A stretch of DNA of 64,000 nt from Hyperoodon ampullatus (GCA_949752795.1 OX457061.1:40084338-40148337); one strand, 5' to 3'. Shown: positions 21,726 to 34,375, counted from the stretch's first letter. Notes: generated by a model from the sequence alone, not told the origin. Numbers and translations are program-made.

Positions 21726-24400
21726 AATAATTCACTCAGTTCATACATACATTACTTAGAATCATGGACATGTAACTGGCGGAAAAAATAGCTTAAAAAA
21801 AGTAGTTGTCCCTAGGACAGGAGTGGAGGATGAGGAGAGCAGATACCACAGTTTTGGCACAAGCTGTTGAATACTATTTCACTTTATAAATATTGTGCAT
21901 GTACTGCACTGACAAAATAAAAATTACCTAAAACTTGTTGTAGACTTTAAATTCTATTTACAAGGCAACATTATTCTTTTCCAGCAGTAGAGTTCAACTT
22001 TCTAGGGAGATTTCCAGAGCAATTTGGAAAAAAAATCTGAAGCAATTTAATAAGGTTTATTAATTCAAGAGGCCTTACAGACACACAGGACAGATTCCAC
22101 AATTTTTCTTTACTCACTTATTTGTTTCCTTATTTTCAGAGGTTCAGACAAAAACAAGTAAACAAGCAAAAACAAAATTTGAAAGTAGCTTAGAAGCAAA
22201 TAAAAGATCGGAGCACTTACCTCCTGACTGTGAGTGGAGCCAGAGTCCCTCTTCTCAAGCAATTTGCAGACCTAAGATCCCTTTGCCCCCAGAGTCCTAT
22301 TTATCAGCCCGTCAATTCATCATAGTATTTCCTCAATTCTAAGATTTTCTACTTTAATATCCACCATCAATTTAATAACAGCTTTGGAGTAGGCAGGGTG
22401 GGGAAGAGTTGGCAAGCCTATTTTGACATGAATTGCGAAATGCATCCCAATTTCAGAAATATTAACATGTGAAGACTGTGTATCTCTCAACTGAGGGATA
22501 CTTTAAAATGCCCTGTTTTTTGGTCTTGTTCCAACTTGGCCTGACGGCTTTGGTATTTGGGTACACCTGTACTGTGAATGCATCACCAGAGGCCCCTCTA
22601 GGACTGAGGCCCTGGTTCCCTCAGCTGTGCTAAGTGTTGGCTGCCAACAGCTTTTAACTGAGTCCCTCTTTATGGTTTGCCTTTGGTTCAGAAGAACTAC
22701 CTTTCCCAAGTTCACGCCTCTTCCCCAGAATAGCTTGCATCTAATGAGTAATGGGGCAGGGGTGAGAAATACCAGTCCTGGAGGCCACTTTCAGCTCCAG
22801 AGCTGCTGGGGTTGGCTGAGGCCTTTGCTGAGACTGTCTAGCAGCTCATCCCCTCCTCTGTGCAGTCCTGCTCGCCTCCCTTCTCCTCCAAGGATGCAGA
22901 TCCGAGAATGCTCCCCAACAGAACCACAGAATGCAAATCTGCTGGGATCCGAACCTGGGATTGAGTCTAATTTCAGACTTCAGTCTTTCCCTTCATGCCG
23001 AAGGTAAGAATTCTGGCATTTAAGGTTTTTAGGCCTGACAGGATCATCCCTGTCTGTGTGGAAATGACACCATCAGATACCTGAAGCCTTGACTTACTTC
23101 CTAATGCCAAAGGCTGGTGCTTTTCTGGGCCAAAGCCGATAGCGACACTCCTGACCATGCCACTCAGACAGACACAGGCTGCAATCCTACTTTTCTGCTG
23201 ATGGGACACCTCCCTTCCACAAACTGCTTACTGCCCCCGAGCCTCCACGTCCTCCACGTAAAATGAGGATAAACGAGAGAACTGCTGGAAAGCAGTTATC
23301 ACAGGCCTGGCACATCACAGGGGCCCAGGGATCTGTCCTTCCCACTCCTGTCTCCTGTGCCCCACTCCAGGTTGTACCATATCCCAGTCTGCCGCCCTCA
23401 CCCCTCCCTCTGAACACCCTATGTACGATCAGGAAAATGGGCTCAGCTCAGGTTCAGAGCAGACTCCACCTGCGCCTGCAGTGAAAGGCAGGACATGAGC
23501 AAACAAGTTTTTCCAGGTGCGGTGGGCCACCCTGATCTCTCACCCCGGCCCCAGGGAAGAGGCCACTGCATTCAGTGAACCAAGAGGCACCGAGGGGGAG
23601 GGCTCAAGCTGCCTCCCGTTCCCTTGGGAACAGGAGGGGGTATCAGGATGCATCCCCTTTCTGCACTCAGCTGGGAATGAGCTGGTGGAGAATTTCCCCC
23701 TGCAAGCAGAGAGAATGCTCTTCCCCTCCCCCATCCCCACTCCCACCCCCGCCCCAGCCCACCAGTTCTCTGGGCAACCCCGGTTTGCAGTTTGGGCCTT
23801 TCTTTCTGCACACAATTGAGGTGGAGAGCCTGAATCTGGTGCATTCAAAAACCACATGGAACACTCTGTTTTTGTCACTCAGCTTCTAGAAACATGACCT
23901 TATCCAACAGAGGCAAAATCCAACTGGCCAGTTCTCTCCCAGTGACAATGTCTGTGCTTCCTCCCATGGCGTGCTGTTTTCTATAACTTTTAGATTTAAC
24001 ATTTTAAATTATTTTGAGTGGGGCTCCTGTATAGACACTGAGCTCTGGTTACTTTTTTCCCCCTAATGCTGAAAAGGTTCGATTCTTCCACCTATCCATC
24101 AACAAATTGCATTGAATGACGGTGCTCAGTGACCCAGGATGCCACTGGAGACAAAACACACCATACATATTTTCTGGTCTCCCTGGAAAATTAGTGCAAA
24201 CACTTTCACCACTGCAAAGAAGGAAAATATGCACAGAGAGGTGAAGATTTGCTTTGTTTTTTGTTGTTGTTGTTTTTCTAAGAAGAGCTTTCTCCCTCCT
24301 CCAAACAGTGAACTTTATGTTGTTCTCATTTGTCTGCAATTTAACTAGTTAACTTAAATTCCTGTGTGATTCACTCACTTTCTCCCAGCTAAGGCCCTCC
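21726..24400. other. Mostly unique intergenic DNA, GC-richer at 22.6-23.9 kb
   Basis: The 22.6-23.9 kb part is richer in G+C than its surroundings and has overlapping frames of 60-126 codons on both strands, but no frame shows a domain or a convincing exon pattern. A weak MIR-like segment lies at about 23,230-23,330 ('GTAAAATGAGGATAAACG', 'GCCTGGCACATCACAGG'). The rest shows nothing I can name. Confidence 0.5.
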
Positions 24401-24466
24401 TTTCTACATATTCTACATATGTATTCTTTCTACATATGTATTCTTTCTACATATGTATTCTACATA
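24401..24466. repeat. Short tandem repeat, ~17-bp unit
   Basis: The unit 'TCTACATATGTATTCTT' occurs about 3-4 times in a row with minor changes. There are no spacers, so it is a small minisatellite. Confidence 0.9.
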
Positions 24467-25454
24467 CTCCAGGATCACGGTCTTTCCTCCTCCAGAGCGG
24501 CTTGAAATTCATTTCATCTTCCTCCTGCCTTGTTAAAAGTAGCCCTGAAAATATTTTAATTCGAATTATTATCCCCTATGTCCCTCTTTTTAACCCCACT
24601 GTAAAGAATCCTCTTTTGTTCATGAAGGACTTGTTTTTAATTCAGTGGAAAACGGATTGGGCTGCTCAGTCCTTTTTCTCTCTTCTGCTAGATTTTCCCT
24701 TTTATGGAAGAGATACAGTCTCACCCTCTGGAAATGAAGCAGGAGGAGACCCAGGAGCTCTGGGCCTCATGGAAGCTCTCACGTCGCGTGCTGTCTGTGA
24801 AGTCGCCCCGTCTGTGAGGTCGAGAGGACAATTACTCTTACTACACAGAAGTGGTGCCTGAATGCTTTAAGATGAGAATGTTTGTGTACAGGGTGGTCTA
24901 TTTAAAACAGTTCCCACATGATGCAATGCATCTTGAAAAGGAAACTCTTTCAGATGAGTCACTCATTTAACAATAATAATTAGCATTTGGGAATCTTGCT
25001 TGGAACGCCCAGCAGAATATTTTATTGATTCCTTAAGAGTTTCCACACTCTGGCTGGGGCCTCAAACAAGGCAATATATTAAAGACTAACATCCAGTTTC
25101 ATTCGTAGGAGTTTGGAATGGGGGAGACCAAGTTTACAACAGTTCAAGAGAAAAGGACTTAGGGAATTAAGAAGACTTTAAACTCAGATAAGCCATTAGT
25201 GGGACCAAGCTGTTCAAAAAGCCAATAAAATGTTGGGATGCAATAATAAAAGTAAAATATCTCAAACAAGGAAAGTGATGGGCCCATAGTACTCTTTTAT
25301 AGTCAGGCCATGTTTGGAATATTTTTTCAGATATAGGTGGTGGATTATAAAAATAGACATTAATAAATAAACAAGAAAGCATCCAAGGAGGACAATCTGA
25401 ATAATGCAGGATCTGGAAACCATACAAAATAATCATACCTAGATTACCTAGGAA
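24467..25454. other. Low-repeat intergenic DNA
   Basis: No recognised gene. A 141-codon frame at 24,436-24,861 starts inside the tandem repeat and has no recognisable domain. Confidence 0.5.
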
Positions 25455-25690
25455 AACAGAGTTCTGAGTTAGGTAGAATTGGGTTACAGTCCCAGCTCTA
25501 CAACTTACCAGCTGTGACCTTGGGAAAGCTACTTAACCTTGCCTCTGTATCCTTACCTATAAAAATGGACTAATAATAATAAAACCCATATCATGGGGTT
25601 ATTCTGCAGACTAAATAGGATCATTCATGTATACCTTGTGGCACAGTGCTCAGTAAATATTAGATATTATTATTAATATTGATAATAAAA
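25455..25690 (+). mobile_element. MIR SINE
   Basis: Nearly the full order of a MIR is visible: 'GGGTTACAGTCCCAGCTCTAC', 'AGCTGTGACCTTGGGAAAG', 'CTACTTAACCTTGCCTCTG', 'TGGGGTTATTCTGCAG' and 'GTGGCACAGTGCTCAGTAAATA'. MIRs are ancient tRNA-derived SINEs shared by mammals. Confidence 0.92.
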
Positions 25691-26135
25691 ATAGTCATTA
25701 TATTACCTTATAGTTGTGTAGCAATTTTCGGTTTATGAACTGATTTTACGTATTTCACCCTGTTTTCTCATGTTCACATTTAATGTGAGTCAGTCGTTAT
25801 TACTCTCATTTTCAGAAGAAGAGAACTTCATGTGCCCCAAGAGGCCTTTCCTTTATGCTCAGCTACGGAGCACTGATCTCCTATGCCACCACCATACTGT
25901 CCTCACAGCCCAGAGCGGCATCTTGGCGCCCAGCAGCTGACAGGGTGAAACGGTCCTACTCCTGAGGAGTGAGCTGTGGACAGCCCAGAGGGAGAGTCCC
26001 TGACAATCAATTGGGCCAGTCTTTGTGATCACAAAGCCTCTAGTCAACCTGGCCTTTTGTGAGTGTCTATATCTATAAGTGATAGCTAGATCACCATGCA
26101 TTATCATCATGCTCATTGCCTTGAGAAAGAAGAGC
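25691..26135. other. Intergenic DNA
   Basis: The segment at about 25,740-25,840 has weak similarity to the antisense end of a MIR or L2 ('TCATTTTCAGAAGAAGAGAA'). The rest is unassigned. Confidence 0.4.
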
Positions 26136-26310
26136 CTCCAAACTGGCAGCAGTCGAGCCTTGAGCAAGTGATTTTACTTCTGTGCACATCAGTTTTCTTA
26201 GCAGAGAAACAGAGACCCTTCCTGAATCAGGCAGTTCATGAATCAAATGTGTAAGCATATGACAGTCTTGTGAAAACACTAGAAAGTGCCCACAACAGCA
26301 TTGCTAAAGT
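26136..26310 (+). mobile_element. Degraded MIR-like SINE
   Basis: The order 'TTGAGCAAGTGATTTTAC', 'CATCAGTTTTCTTAGCAGAG' and 'ACACTAGAAAGTGCCCACA' fits the MIR core and 3' part with heavy divergence. Confidence 0.45.
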
Positions 26311-26849
26311 AATTTCAAAGCAGATGAAATGTTTAAACATCAAAAATGCTCTAAGTCAAGGCTACGCTAAACATAGCAGACTTACGTAAAAGTCATTGGG
26401 CAGATGTTGATAATGAGACATTCGTAAATGGAATCACTATTTGGCTCAGCAATTTTACCTGGAGTGGGGGCCCCTGCCTATGCCATGAGCCATCCAACAC
26501 AGCAGCCTGGTTCAACCAGTCCTGCCTCGGCCGCCTACATAAACTCAGGCAAGCACACCCCCTCTCCTGGCCTCCCCCGTCTCTTTGAGGAAATCTCTGG
26601 ACTTCTCTAGTGTCCTGGTCTTTCACCTTATCTGCCCTTTTCCACTTCTGCTTTAGGCACTCATCACTTGTGGTCATTCTTCTGACACAAGCTCTGGCCC
26701 CCAGAAACCCACTTCTTAGGCCAGCTCCCAGTCCCTGGGGAAATGAGCAAAGGGATTCAAATCCCACTCTTCACCTTCACCTTAGAAGGCACCCCAAGGA
26801 CATGACATCTCTGGAATTGAGGTCTGACCCCAAAAGTGAGGTCTAGGGG
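26311..26849. other. Low-repeat intergenic DNA
   Basis: Overlapping frames of 60-124 codons on both strands with no domain. No repeat recognised. Confidence 0.45.
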
Positions 26850-27572
26850 AAAGCTCATGACATTGATCTTGGTAATGATTTCATGGATATGACACCAAAG
26901 GCATAGGCAATAAAAGCAAAAATAGACAAGTGGGACTGCATCAAACTAAAAAGCTTCTGCACAGCAAAGGAAACAACTAATAGAATAAAAAGGTAACCTA
27001 CAGGACTGGAGAAAATATTTGCAAACTATATACCTGATAAGAGATTTATTTCCAAAATAGATAAGGAACTCCTACAACTCAATAACAAAAATATTAATAA
27101 CCCAATTAAAAAATGGTCAAAGGACTTGAATAGACATTTCTCCAAGGATGATATACAAATAACCAACAGGTACATGAAAAAATGCTCAACGTTACTAGTC
27201 ATCAGGTAAATGCAAATCAAATCCACAATGAGATATCATTTCACACCTGTTAGAATGGCTTTTATAAAAAAAAAAAAAAAAAAAAAAAAAACAAGTGTTG
27301 GCAAGGATGTAGAGAAATTGGAGCCCTGTACCCTGCTAGTGGGAATGCAAAATGGTGCACAGCTACAGAAAACAGTATGGAGTTTCCTCAAAAAATAAAA
27401 AATAAAACTACCATATGATCCAACAACACTACTTCTGGATACTTCTCCAAAAAAAATTGAAATCAGGATCTCAAAGAGATATTAGCACTACCATGTTCAT
27501 TGCAACACTATTCTCAATAGACAAGATGTGAAAACAACCTGTGTCTTTCAACAGATAAACAGATAAAACAAA
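26850..27572 (+). mobile_element. L1M remnant, ORF2 C-terminal part
   Basis: Reads in order with L1-A 62,340-63,060: 'AAGCTTCTGCACAGCAAAGG', 'GACATTTCTCCAAGGATGAT', 'CAATGAGATATCATTTCACACC' and 'TGTTCATTGCAACACTATTC'. A 26-base A-run at 27,266-27,291 has expanded inside the ORF2 sequence. Frames are broken. Confidence 0.85.
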
Positions 27573-27590
27573 TGTGTGTGTGTGTGTGCG
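27573..27590. repeat. Short (TG)n at the end of the L1M remnant
   Basis: About eight TG units followed by 'CGCATGTGCACAC'. It probably grew from the TA/CA-rich site present in L1 ORF2. Confidence 0.8.
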
Positions 27591-29854
27591 CATGTGCACA
27601 CAGGTGAGAGAGAATCTATGTATCAGTTGAAATACACGAACATCCTGTTGGGTTGAGCAAGGTTATACCTTCATTCTGCTTTAGAATCAAGCTTATAGTA
27701 TGGCAATGCCAGGAATAAAAATAAAGATATTCAAAGTTAGTCAGTCCATTTTTTAAAATTATTTTATATGTATGCATGTGTATCATGTGTCTGTGTGTGT
27801 ATGTTTGTGTATGTGTCAATGTTTGAAAGGAAATACACCTCAAGGTTAACATGGGTTCTTTCTACAGAATAGGTTAAAAGTATTTTTTCTCAATATTGTT
27901 TTCTAATTTAAAGAAATTTACAATGAACTTGTATTACTGAATAATAAGGAACTAATAAGAGCTTTACAACAGTCTGGAGCTGTTGTAACTGGCTCATAGA
28001 AACTAACATTAGAAATGCCCAAAAGATGGTGAGTTGGCAGAACCTGCTAGTGTCAATCCAATGTCCATCCTCTCCTTATTCCTTACCATCAATCCGTGAC
28101 TCTGTCTGGGGCAGCACTGGGTCCAGAAATCACTCACCTTCTTTTGCAACCAAGAGTGTTCACACAACCCAGTTCTAATCAACAAGATGTGAGCAGAAGT
28201 TACTGAGTGGAGCTTTAACTTTATTCTTGTTATGATCTTCTTCTATCATATCCCTGCAGCAATAGAAGTTTGTATGAAGTATGAATTCAAGCAATTTTCT
28301 GACCTAAGAAAATTTTAATACAGAATTGAAGATCATGAAAGCCAGGTGGGCAAACACCTGGAAATAGCATATGGGCAGAATCCTTAATAGGGTACAACAC
28401 CCATTTGCCCTCCTCATGAAAATGTGGGACTGTGGTTAGATTCCAAATTTGGAGGTCTTTTCAACTGATCTTGACAAAGTAGTGGCAGTAGACCAAGGGA
28501 AGGGAGGCAGGTGAGGTATGAGTCTTTTCCTCTTCTAAATTCAGTAATTCTGAATGTCACAAAGGTCCTTTATTTAAGAATACTGCATGTTCCAAGCAAT
28601 TCCCGGAATTTTTTAAATGGCTTCCATTTTCCTGGAGGAGAAGCTTATAATGATCTGCTTGGCTCTCTGCCTTCATAGCCTCTACTGGAGTCACTTAACC
28701 CCCAATTTGTAGGTTCAGCCCTGCTCCCAACCCTGTCCCCAGGCAGGGGGAGGTATGTCAACCCAGTCTTTCCTGTCTGTCTTCCCCGGTCACCTGGATT
28801 ATCTACGAAAAGCAAGGATCCCTGTTAGTCTCTGATAGAGATGGACATTTGCTTCTGCGTAGAAGTCAAAAATAAACGATGTACTATTTTTTAAAGTCTG
28901 TTTGTAAATATAAAACGAAAGTGAAATCTTAAAAGAAAATAAGTGTTCCAAAACACTTGCCAAGTATCTGCACTCTGAGGCGGTCAAGGCATTTAATGCG
29001 TGGGGACCTTCTGCTTCCAACTGGTCACAGGAGGCTTAGGGATCCTTTAGGATTTATTCTAATTTTCCAGGAAACATCCCATTTAAAGGCAGAGAAAAAA
29101 TAATTTAAAAGAATTCCATGAAGCCTCCACTATATAACCCTTAACATACAGCCTCTTCCTTTAAAAGCCTTCACATTTCCATACTATCCCACTTTTATTC
29201 AGGCAGGTCAAAACTGTGCTTTTTTTTTTAATTTAAGGAAAGTAATTTGAAGAAATTTAACAGCCTTAATGAATTAAGCTGAGGAAAATGTAGAAGGCTT
29301 TAATAACAGCAAACCTATTGAAATGAAAGAGCCTATACATTGTTCTACTGACAGACTTACTAGCAGAGCAAACCAGATGTAGGTTGCCAAGGGAAGTTCA
29401 GCTTGTAAATTGTAAGAAAAGAGTATACTGCCAGGCTCTGCTGGGCTCTGTTATTTCTTCATTAAAATGCACTGTCAATCAGGTTGAAAAGAAATGTCTA
29501 ATTAACACCATAGGGCACCAAAAAATTTAGGGTCAGAAACTCAGCTGCTATCCCCTTTTACAACTGTATCTCTCTAAGCAACTCCATTCGTCTCTTTCAA
29601 TCCTCCCCCCTATAATAGACCCCCCCCCCACTCAATATTCTAGCTTATGATCAAAGCATCAGAGAAATTACAAAATGCTTTGCCATTGCACAATTCCCTC
29701 TTTATAGCTTTGAACAAGCTAGAACTAAAGTTTCCAGTAACTTCCCTTCTTTTTATGCCCTGCATCATTGCAAGGACCAAAATAAAATAGAACATAACAA
29801 AAACCAACAGGGTCCATCCTAAGATTCCCCCCCTCCAAGATGTGGAAGAATTAA
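27591..29854. other. Low-repeat intergenic DNA
   Basis: About 2.3 kb without a convincing gene. A C-run (9 C) lies at 29,621-29,629. No repeat family assigned with confidence. Confidence 0.5.
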
Positions 29855-30080
29855 CAGCGTTCTAGCCTGGGAGAGTCTAGTGCTGGCTTCACCACTAAAG
29901 AACTTGTGTGACTTGGGGGATCTTCCTTCATATCGCTGAGCCTCAGCTTCACCAGTCATAAAATAGGGGTAAGTAATAAGGTCTCGTCAGCCTACTTCAA
30001 GAATTGCTTCCAGGATCAACCAAGACAAGGCGTATAAGAGGGCTTTGTAATATTTGATGCACGATTATTATTATTACCTT
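29855..30080 (+). mobile_element. MIR SINE
   Basis: 'CTGGCTTCACCACTAAAG', 'GTGTGACTTGGGGGATC', 'GAGCCTCAGCTTCACCAGTC', 'ATAAAATAGGGGTAAGTAATAAG' and 'ATTATTATTATTACC' follow MIR order. Confidence 0.85.
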
Positions 30081-30495
30081 GTGTCAGCAGAGTTGTGTGA
30101 AGCCAACATATGTTTGGTTAGTAGGAAGCTTACTGCATTCTGATGCTTCCTGAAGGGTCGTGCAGCTCCCCTCAGCTCACACATCGCTCATGCCCAGGTC
30201 ATGGGGACCAAGTGGAAGCTGAGGATGAATCCAGGGATTTGGGTTTGGGGGAAGTTCTAGGAGAAGGGAATACAAGATGTCAATCAGAGACTCTAAGGCT
30301 TAGACTAGAATCCTCCCTACTTGCTTGACATCCAGGCACCAAATACTGTTGGTTTCTCCATCATGATGGTTTTCCCGCTTCCACAAATTCTTTCTATTCT
30401 CATTTCTCTTAGGAGCACACACTGGCACTCCCGCCATGGAATTTCCAATTGATCTTTATGGAGCCCTCTAGCCTCTAGTCTCTTCTGCATACAGT
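30081..30495. other. Intergenic DNA
   Basis: No recognised gene or repeat. Confidence 0.45.
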
Positions 30496-30670
30496 TACCA
30501 GATTAGTCCTAGTTAAACTCCACTTAACATATGTCAGTCTCACTGTCTGAAGATTTCAATGGTTCCATTGTGTGTATATACAAAGTCCCACGTTCTTCAC
30601 CTGGCAAGGCTCCCCACAGTTATGCCACTATCTGCTTTGCAGGTTCATCTCTCATCACTTCCCTTTTTAA
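30496..30670 (+). mobile_element. L2-like LINE fragment
   Basis: 'TTCAATGGTTCCATTGTG', 'AAAGTCCCACGTTCTTCACC' and 'CAAGGCTCCCCACAG' match the middle of the L2 3' region in order, strongly diverged. Confidence 0.55.
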
Positions 30671-31530
30671 ATCTGCCTGGTCATTTTTAAGTCTCTAGTT
30701 GCTTACTTGTACTTTTAATAGCCTCTTTTGTTTCTTCAAATATATTCAACATAGTAACTTTATACTCTGTTTATGATCACTTTAATATTGGGTATATTTG
30801 CTGGTCTGGTTCTACAGTTTGTTGTTTTGCTGACTCTCACTCATAGTACCTTGTTTTCTCACATGTCCTCTGATATTTTTTTAAAAAATTTTGATGCACA
30901 TTCTCTATAATTTTCTCTAAAGAAGTTCTTCAAGGCCTGGTTTTAGGAGCATTCCTCCAAGGAGAATTTTAGTTTGCATCTGCCGTGTATCTCAGCCTGG
31001 TTCACTCTGAACTAAATTCTTAGCTTGATATTTATCAAATCATATGGGCAGTGTGAATTTAGGCCACACTCACCATAAGGAGCTGGCCTGTGGTTGTGAA
31101 TTCTCAGTGATTTCTTTTTCCCCGGAGCTAAAACCAGAAGAGGACAAGTTTTCTTCCAATCTCCCTTTGAGGGGGCAGATGTTTGTACAGGTAACCCACT
31201 GAAGTAGTTTCAGGTTTTTGTGGGGATCTCCAAGCTGACACCCTTTGTCCTTGTCACCCTTGGGCAGCCCTTTAAAGAGCAATGCTCCAGGCAGTCAAGG
31301 ACTGACAAAGGCTCACAGAGCAGCAGCTGGCTTCAGTGCCCATTACTTCCCTAAATCCATCCTTTTTACACATTTTAGAATTCAAAGGTTTCCCTTATTT
31401 TTTGAAAATTTAGCTATACATTTTAAAAGACCTGGATAATCCAGAATTTTTAGGGACTTCGTAGGTGAGTGATTTTCAGGACATATTGCTATGACTTCTA
31501 TACAAGACCTCTTGGATCATCCAAATAATC
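30671..31530. other. Intergenic DNA
   Basis: Some T-rich parts at 30.7-30.95 kb may be old LINE remains. Nothing is firm. Confidence 0.4.
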
Positions 31531-31800
31531 TTTTTTCAAGCCTGCCATGCACCTTGCACACTCCTCACCACAGCGCATTTTGTCTTGTCTGTTTAGAATG
31601 CTGTAGTCATCCTCACCACTCCCATCTTGAGGCTTGTCTAAGCATTGCTCTCTTATTAAGGGCCAGACGAGGCCCACCTCCTCCATAAAGCCTTTCCTCA
31701 CTACTTTCTGTGGTCATCCCTATTGTACTTTGCATTACCCAGTTGTCATTTACTTGTGCTGTAATGCTACCCTATCATGTTATTTATATTTAACGGCTAC
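31531..31800 (+). mobile_element. L2-like LINE fragment
   Basis: 'CCTCCATAAAGCCTTTCCTCAC', 'TACTTTGCATTACCCAG' and nearby words fit the L2 3' region. Divergence is high. Confidence 0.55.
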
Positions 31801-31887
31801 CAGTTACTAAGGGCTTCTTATGTCAAGGGCTTCTTATGTTAAGCACAGAGCAAAGTACTTTTCATATATTGTATCATTTAAACTCAT

Positions 31888-32112
31888 GGGCCTCCCTGGT
31901 GGCGCAGTGGTTGAGAGTCCGCCTGCCGATGCAGGGGATACGGGTTCGTGCCCCGGTCTGGGAGGATCCCATGTGCCGCGGAGCGGCTGGGCCCGTGAGC
32001 CATGGCTGCTGAGCCTGCGCGTCCGGAGCCTGTGCTCCGCAACGGGAGAGGCCACAACAGTGAGAGGCCCGCGTACCACAAAAAAAAAAAAAATAAAAAA
32101 AATAAAATAAAA
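31888..32112 (+). mobile_element. CHR-type SINE, first of an adjacent pair
   Basis: Full structure: head 'GGGCCTCCCTGGTGGCGCAG', B box 'GGGTTCGTGCCCC', GC-rich body to 'GTGAGAGGCCCGCGTACCAC', and an A-rich (AAAAT)n tail. It is little diverged. The TSD 'TAAACTCAT' occurs at 31,879-31,887 and 32,113-32,121. Confidence 0.95.
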
Positions 32113-32132
32113 TAAACTCATAAAAATTTTAG

Positions 32133-32507
32133 GGACTTCCCTGGTGGTGCAGTGGTTAAGAATCTGCCTGCCAATTCAGGGGACATGGGTTTGATCCCTG
32201 GTCCAGGAAGGTCGCACATGCTGCGAAGCAACTAAGCCTGTGTGCCACAACTACTCAGCCTGTGCTCTACAGCCCACATGCCACAAGTACTGAGCCCACG
32301 TGCCACAACTACTGAAGCCTGTGCGCCTAGAGCCCATGCTCTGCAGCAAGAGAACCCACTGCAATGAGAAGCCCGTGCACTGCAATGAAGAGTAGCTCCC
32401 ATTCGCCGCAGCTAGAGAAAGCCCGCGCACAGCAACTAAAACCCAGTGAGGCCAAAAATAAATAAATTAATTAATTAAAAAACATTTTTTTAAAGAAATA
32501 TTTTTTA
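32133..32507 (+). mobile_element. Long tRNA-derived SINE (CHR-1-like), second of the pair
   Basis: It starts 'GGACTTCCCTGGTGGTGCAG', has a B-box-like 'GGGTTTGATCCCTGG', and a long body rich in 'GTGCCACAACTACT' repeats and 'GCCCGTGCACTGCAATGAAG', ending in an A/T-rich tail from about 32,452. The flanks 'AACTCATAAAAATTTTAG' (32,115-32,132) and 'AACTCATAAAAACTTTAAG' (32,509-32,527) form its TSD with small changes. It is older than its neighbour. Confidence 0.88.
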
Positions 32508-32559
32508 AAAACTCATAAAAACTTTAAGTGACTCTAGCATCTATTTTTTAAGACTCTTT

Positions 32560-34375
32560 TTAAACAGCAATTTTAGATTCCCAACAAAATTGAGAGGAAG
32601 GTATAGAAATATCCCATATGCCCTCTGCTCCCCCTACTCCACATGCATAGCCTCCCGCATTAGCAATATCCCCCACCAGAATATTATACATTTGTTAAAA
32701 TTGATGAACCTACACTGACACATCATTATCACCCAAAGTCCATAGTTTACATTATTGTTCACTCTTGATGTTGAACATTCTATGGGTTTGTATAAATATA
32801 TAATGACATGTATCCACCATTATAGTATCATACAGAGTAATTTCACCGCCCTAAAAATCTGTGCTCCATCTCTTCATCTCTCCCTCTCTGCAACCCCTGG
32901 CAACCACATATCTTTTTACTTTCTCTGATGTTTTGACTTTTCCAGAGTGTCATATAGTTGGAATTATACAGTACGTAGCCTTTTCCAGCTTCTTTCACTT
33001 AGCAATATGCACTCAAAGACTCTCCATGTCTTTTCATGGCTTGGTAGCTCAATTCTTTTTAAAGGCGAAGAATAGCCTACTGTCAGGATGTACCACAGTT
33101 TATCTGTTCATCCACTGAAAGGACATCTTGGTTGCTTCCAAGTTTTGACAATTATGAATGAAGCTTTTATAAACATACAGGCTTTTGTATGGACATAAGT
33201 TTTCAGCTCCTTTGAGTAAATACCAAGGAGCACAATTGCTGAATCTTATGATAAAATTTGTTTACTTTTTTTTTTTTTTTTGTGGTACACGGGCTTCTCA
33301 CTGTTGTGGCCTCTCCCCTTGCGGAGCACAGGCTCCGGACGTGCAGGCTCAGTGGCCATGCCTCATGGGCCCAGCCGCTCCGCGGCATGTGGGATCCTCC
33401 CGGACCGGGGCACGAACCCGTGTTCCCTGCATCGGCAGGTGGACTCTCAACCACTGCGCCATCAGGGAAGCCCAAGTTTGTTTACTTCTGTGAGAAACTA
33501 GCAAACGGTCTTCCACACTGGTTGTATTGAATTCCCACCAACAATGAATGAGAGTTCCTGGTGTTCCACATTCCCACCAGCATCTGGTGTTGCCAGTGTT
33601 CTGAATTTTGGCCATTCTAATAGGAGTGTAGTAGTATCTCACTGTTGTTTCAGTTTGCATTTCCCTTATGTCATATGATGTGGAACATTTTTCATATGCT
33701 TACTTGTCATCTGTATATCTTCATGACGTGTATGTTAACAACATTGCCCCATTTTTAAAACTGAGTTGTTCATTTTTTTGGTTGTTGAGTTTTAAGAGTT
33801 CTTTGTACATTTTGGATAACAGTCTTTTATCAGACATGTCTTTTGTAAATATTTTCTCCAAGTCTGTGGCTTATCGTTTTACCCTCTTGACAGTATCTTT
33901 TGTAGAACAGAAATTTTTAATTTTAATGAAGTCCAGCTTCTCAGTTCTTTCTCTCGTGGATTGTCTTTTTGGTGTTGTACCTAAAAAGTCATTGCCAAAC
34001 TCAGGGTCACCTAGGTTTTCTCCTGTTATCTTCTAGGAGTTTTATAGTTTTGTGTTTTAAAGTTAGGTTTAGGATCTTGAGTTAATTTTTGTCAAGGGCA
34101 TAAGATCTGTGTCTAGATTTTTTTTTTTTTTTTTTTGCATGTGGATGTCCAGTTGTTCCAGCACTATTTACTGAAAAGATTACCTTTTCTCCATTATATT
34201 GCCTTTGCTCTTTTGTCAAAGATCAGTTGACTATATTTATTTGGGTTTATTTCTGGACCCTCTATTCTGTTTCAATGATATATTTGTCTTCTTTTACCAA
34301 TACCACACTGTCTTGACTACTGTAGCTTTACAGTAAGTCCTGAAGTTTGGTAGTATCAGCTCTCTTCCCCAGGTC
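32560..34375 (-). mobile_element. L1M remnant: 3' UTR and ORF2 C-terminal half, antisense
   Basis: The reverse strand follows the L1M order from the 3' UTR ('AATGACATGTATCCACCATT', 'TTGGAATTATACAGTACGTAG') into ORF2 ('TCATGGCTTGGTAGCTCAATTC', 'GGCCATTCTAATAGGAGTG', 'ATATCTTCATGACGTG', 'TTTTATCAGACATGTC'). It is split by the SINE at 33,268-33,476. Frames are broken, and a 122-codon antisense frame at 33,668-34,036 is a shadow. Confidence 0.85.
33268..33476 (-). mobile_element. CHR-type SINE inserted in L1M
   Basis: The reverse strand reads head 'GGGCTTCCCTGATGGCGCAG', B box 'GGGTTCGTGCCCC', CHR body, and a pure A-tail (T-run at 33,266-33,281). The TSD 'TTTGTTTACTT' occurs at 33,257-33,267 and 33,477-33,487. 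Confidence 0.93.

Noticed and set aside
23517..23889. Cluster of five overlapping frames of 65-112 codons on both strands
   Set aside because: Openness on both strands at once fits stop-poor GC-rich sequence; no splice pattern or known domain was visible.
24401..24466. Short spaced repeats resembling a CRISPR array
   Set aside because: The units are directly tandem without spacers and the genome is mammalian; this is a minisatellite.
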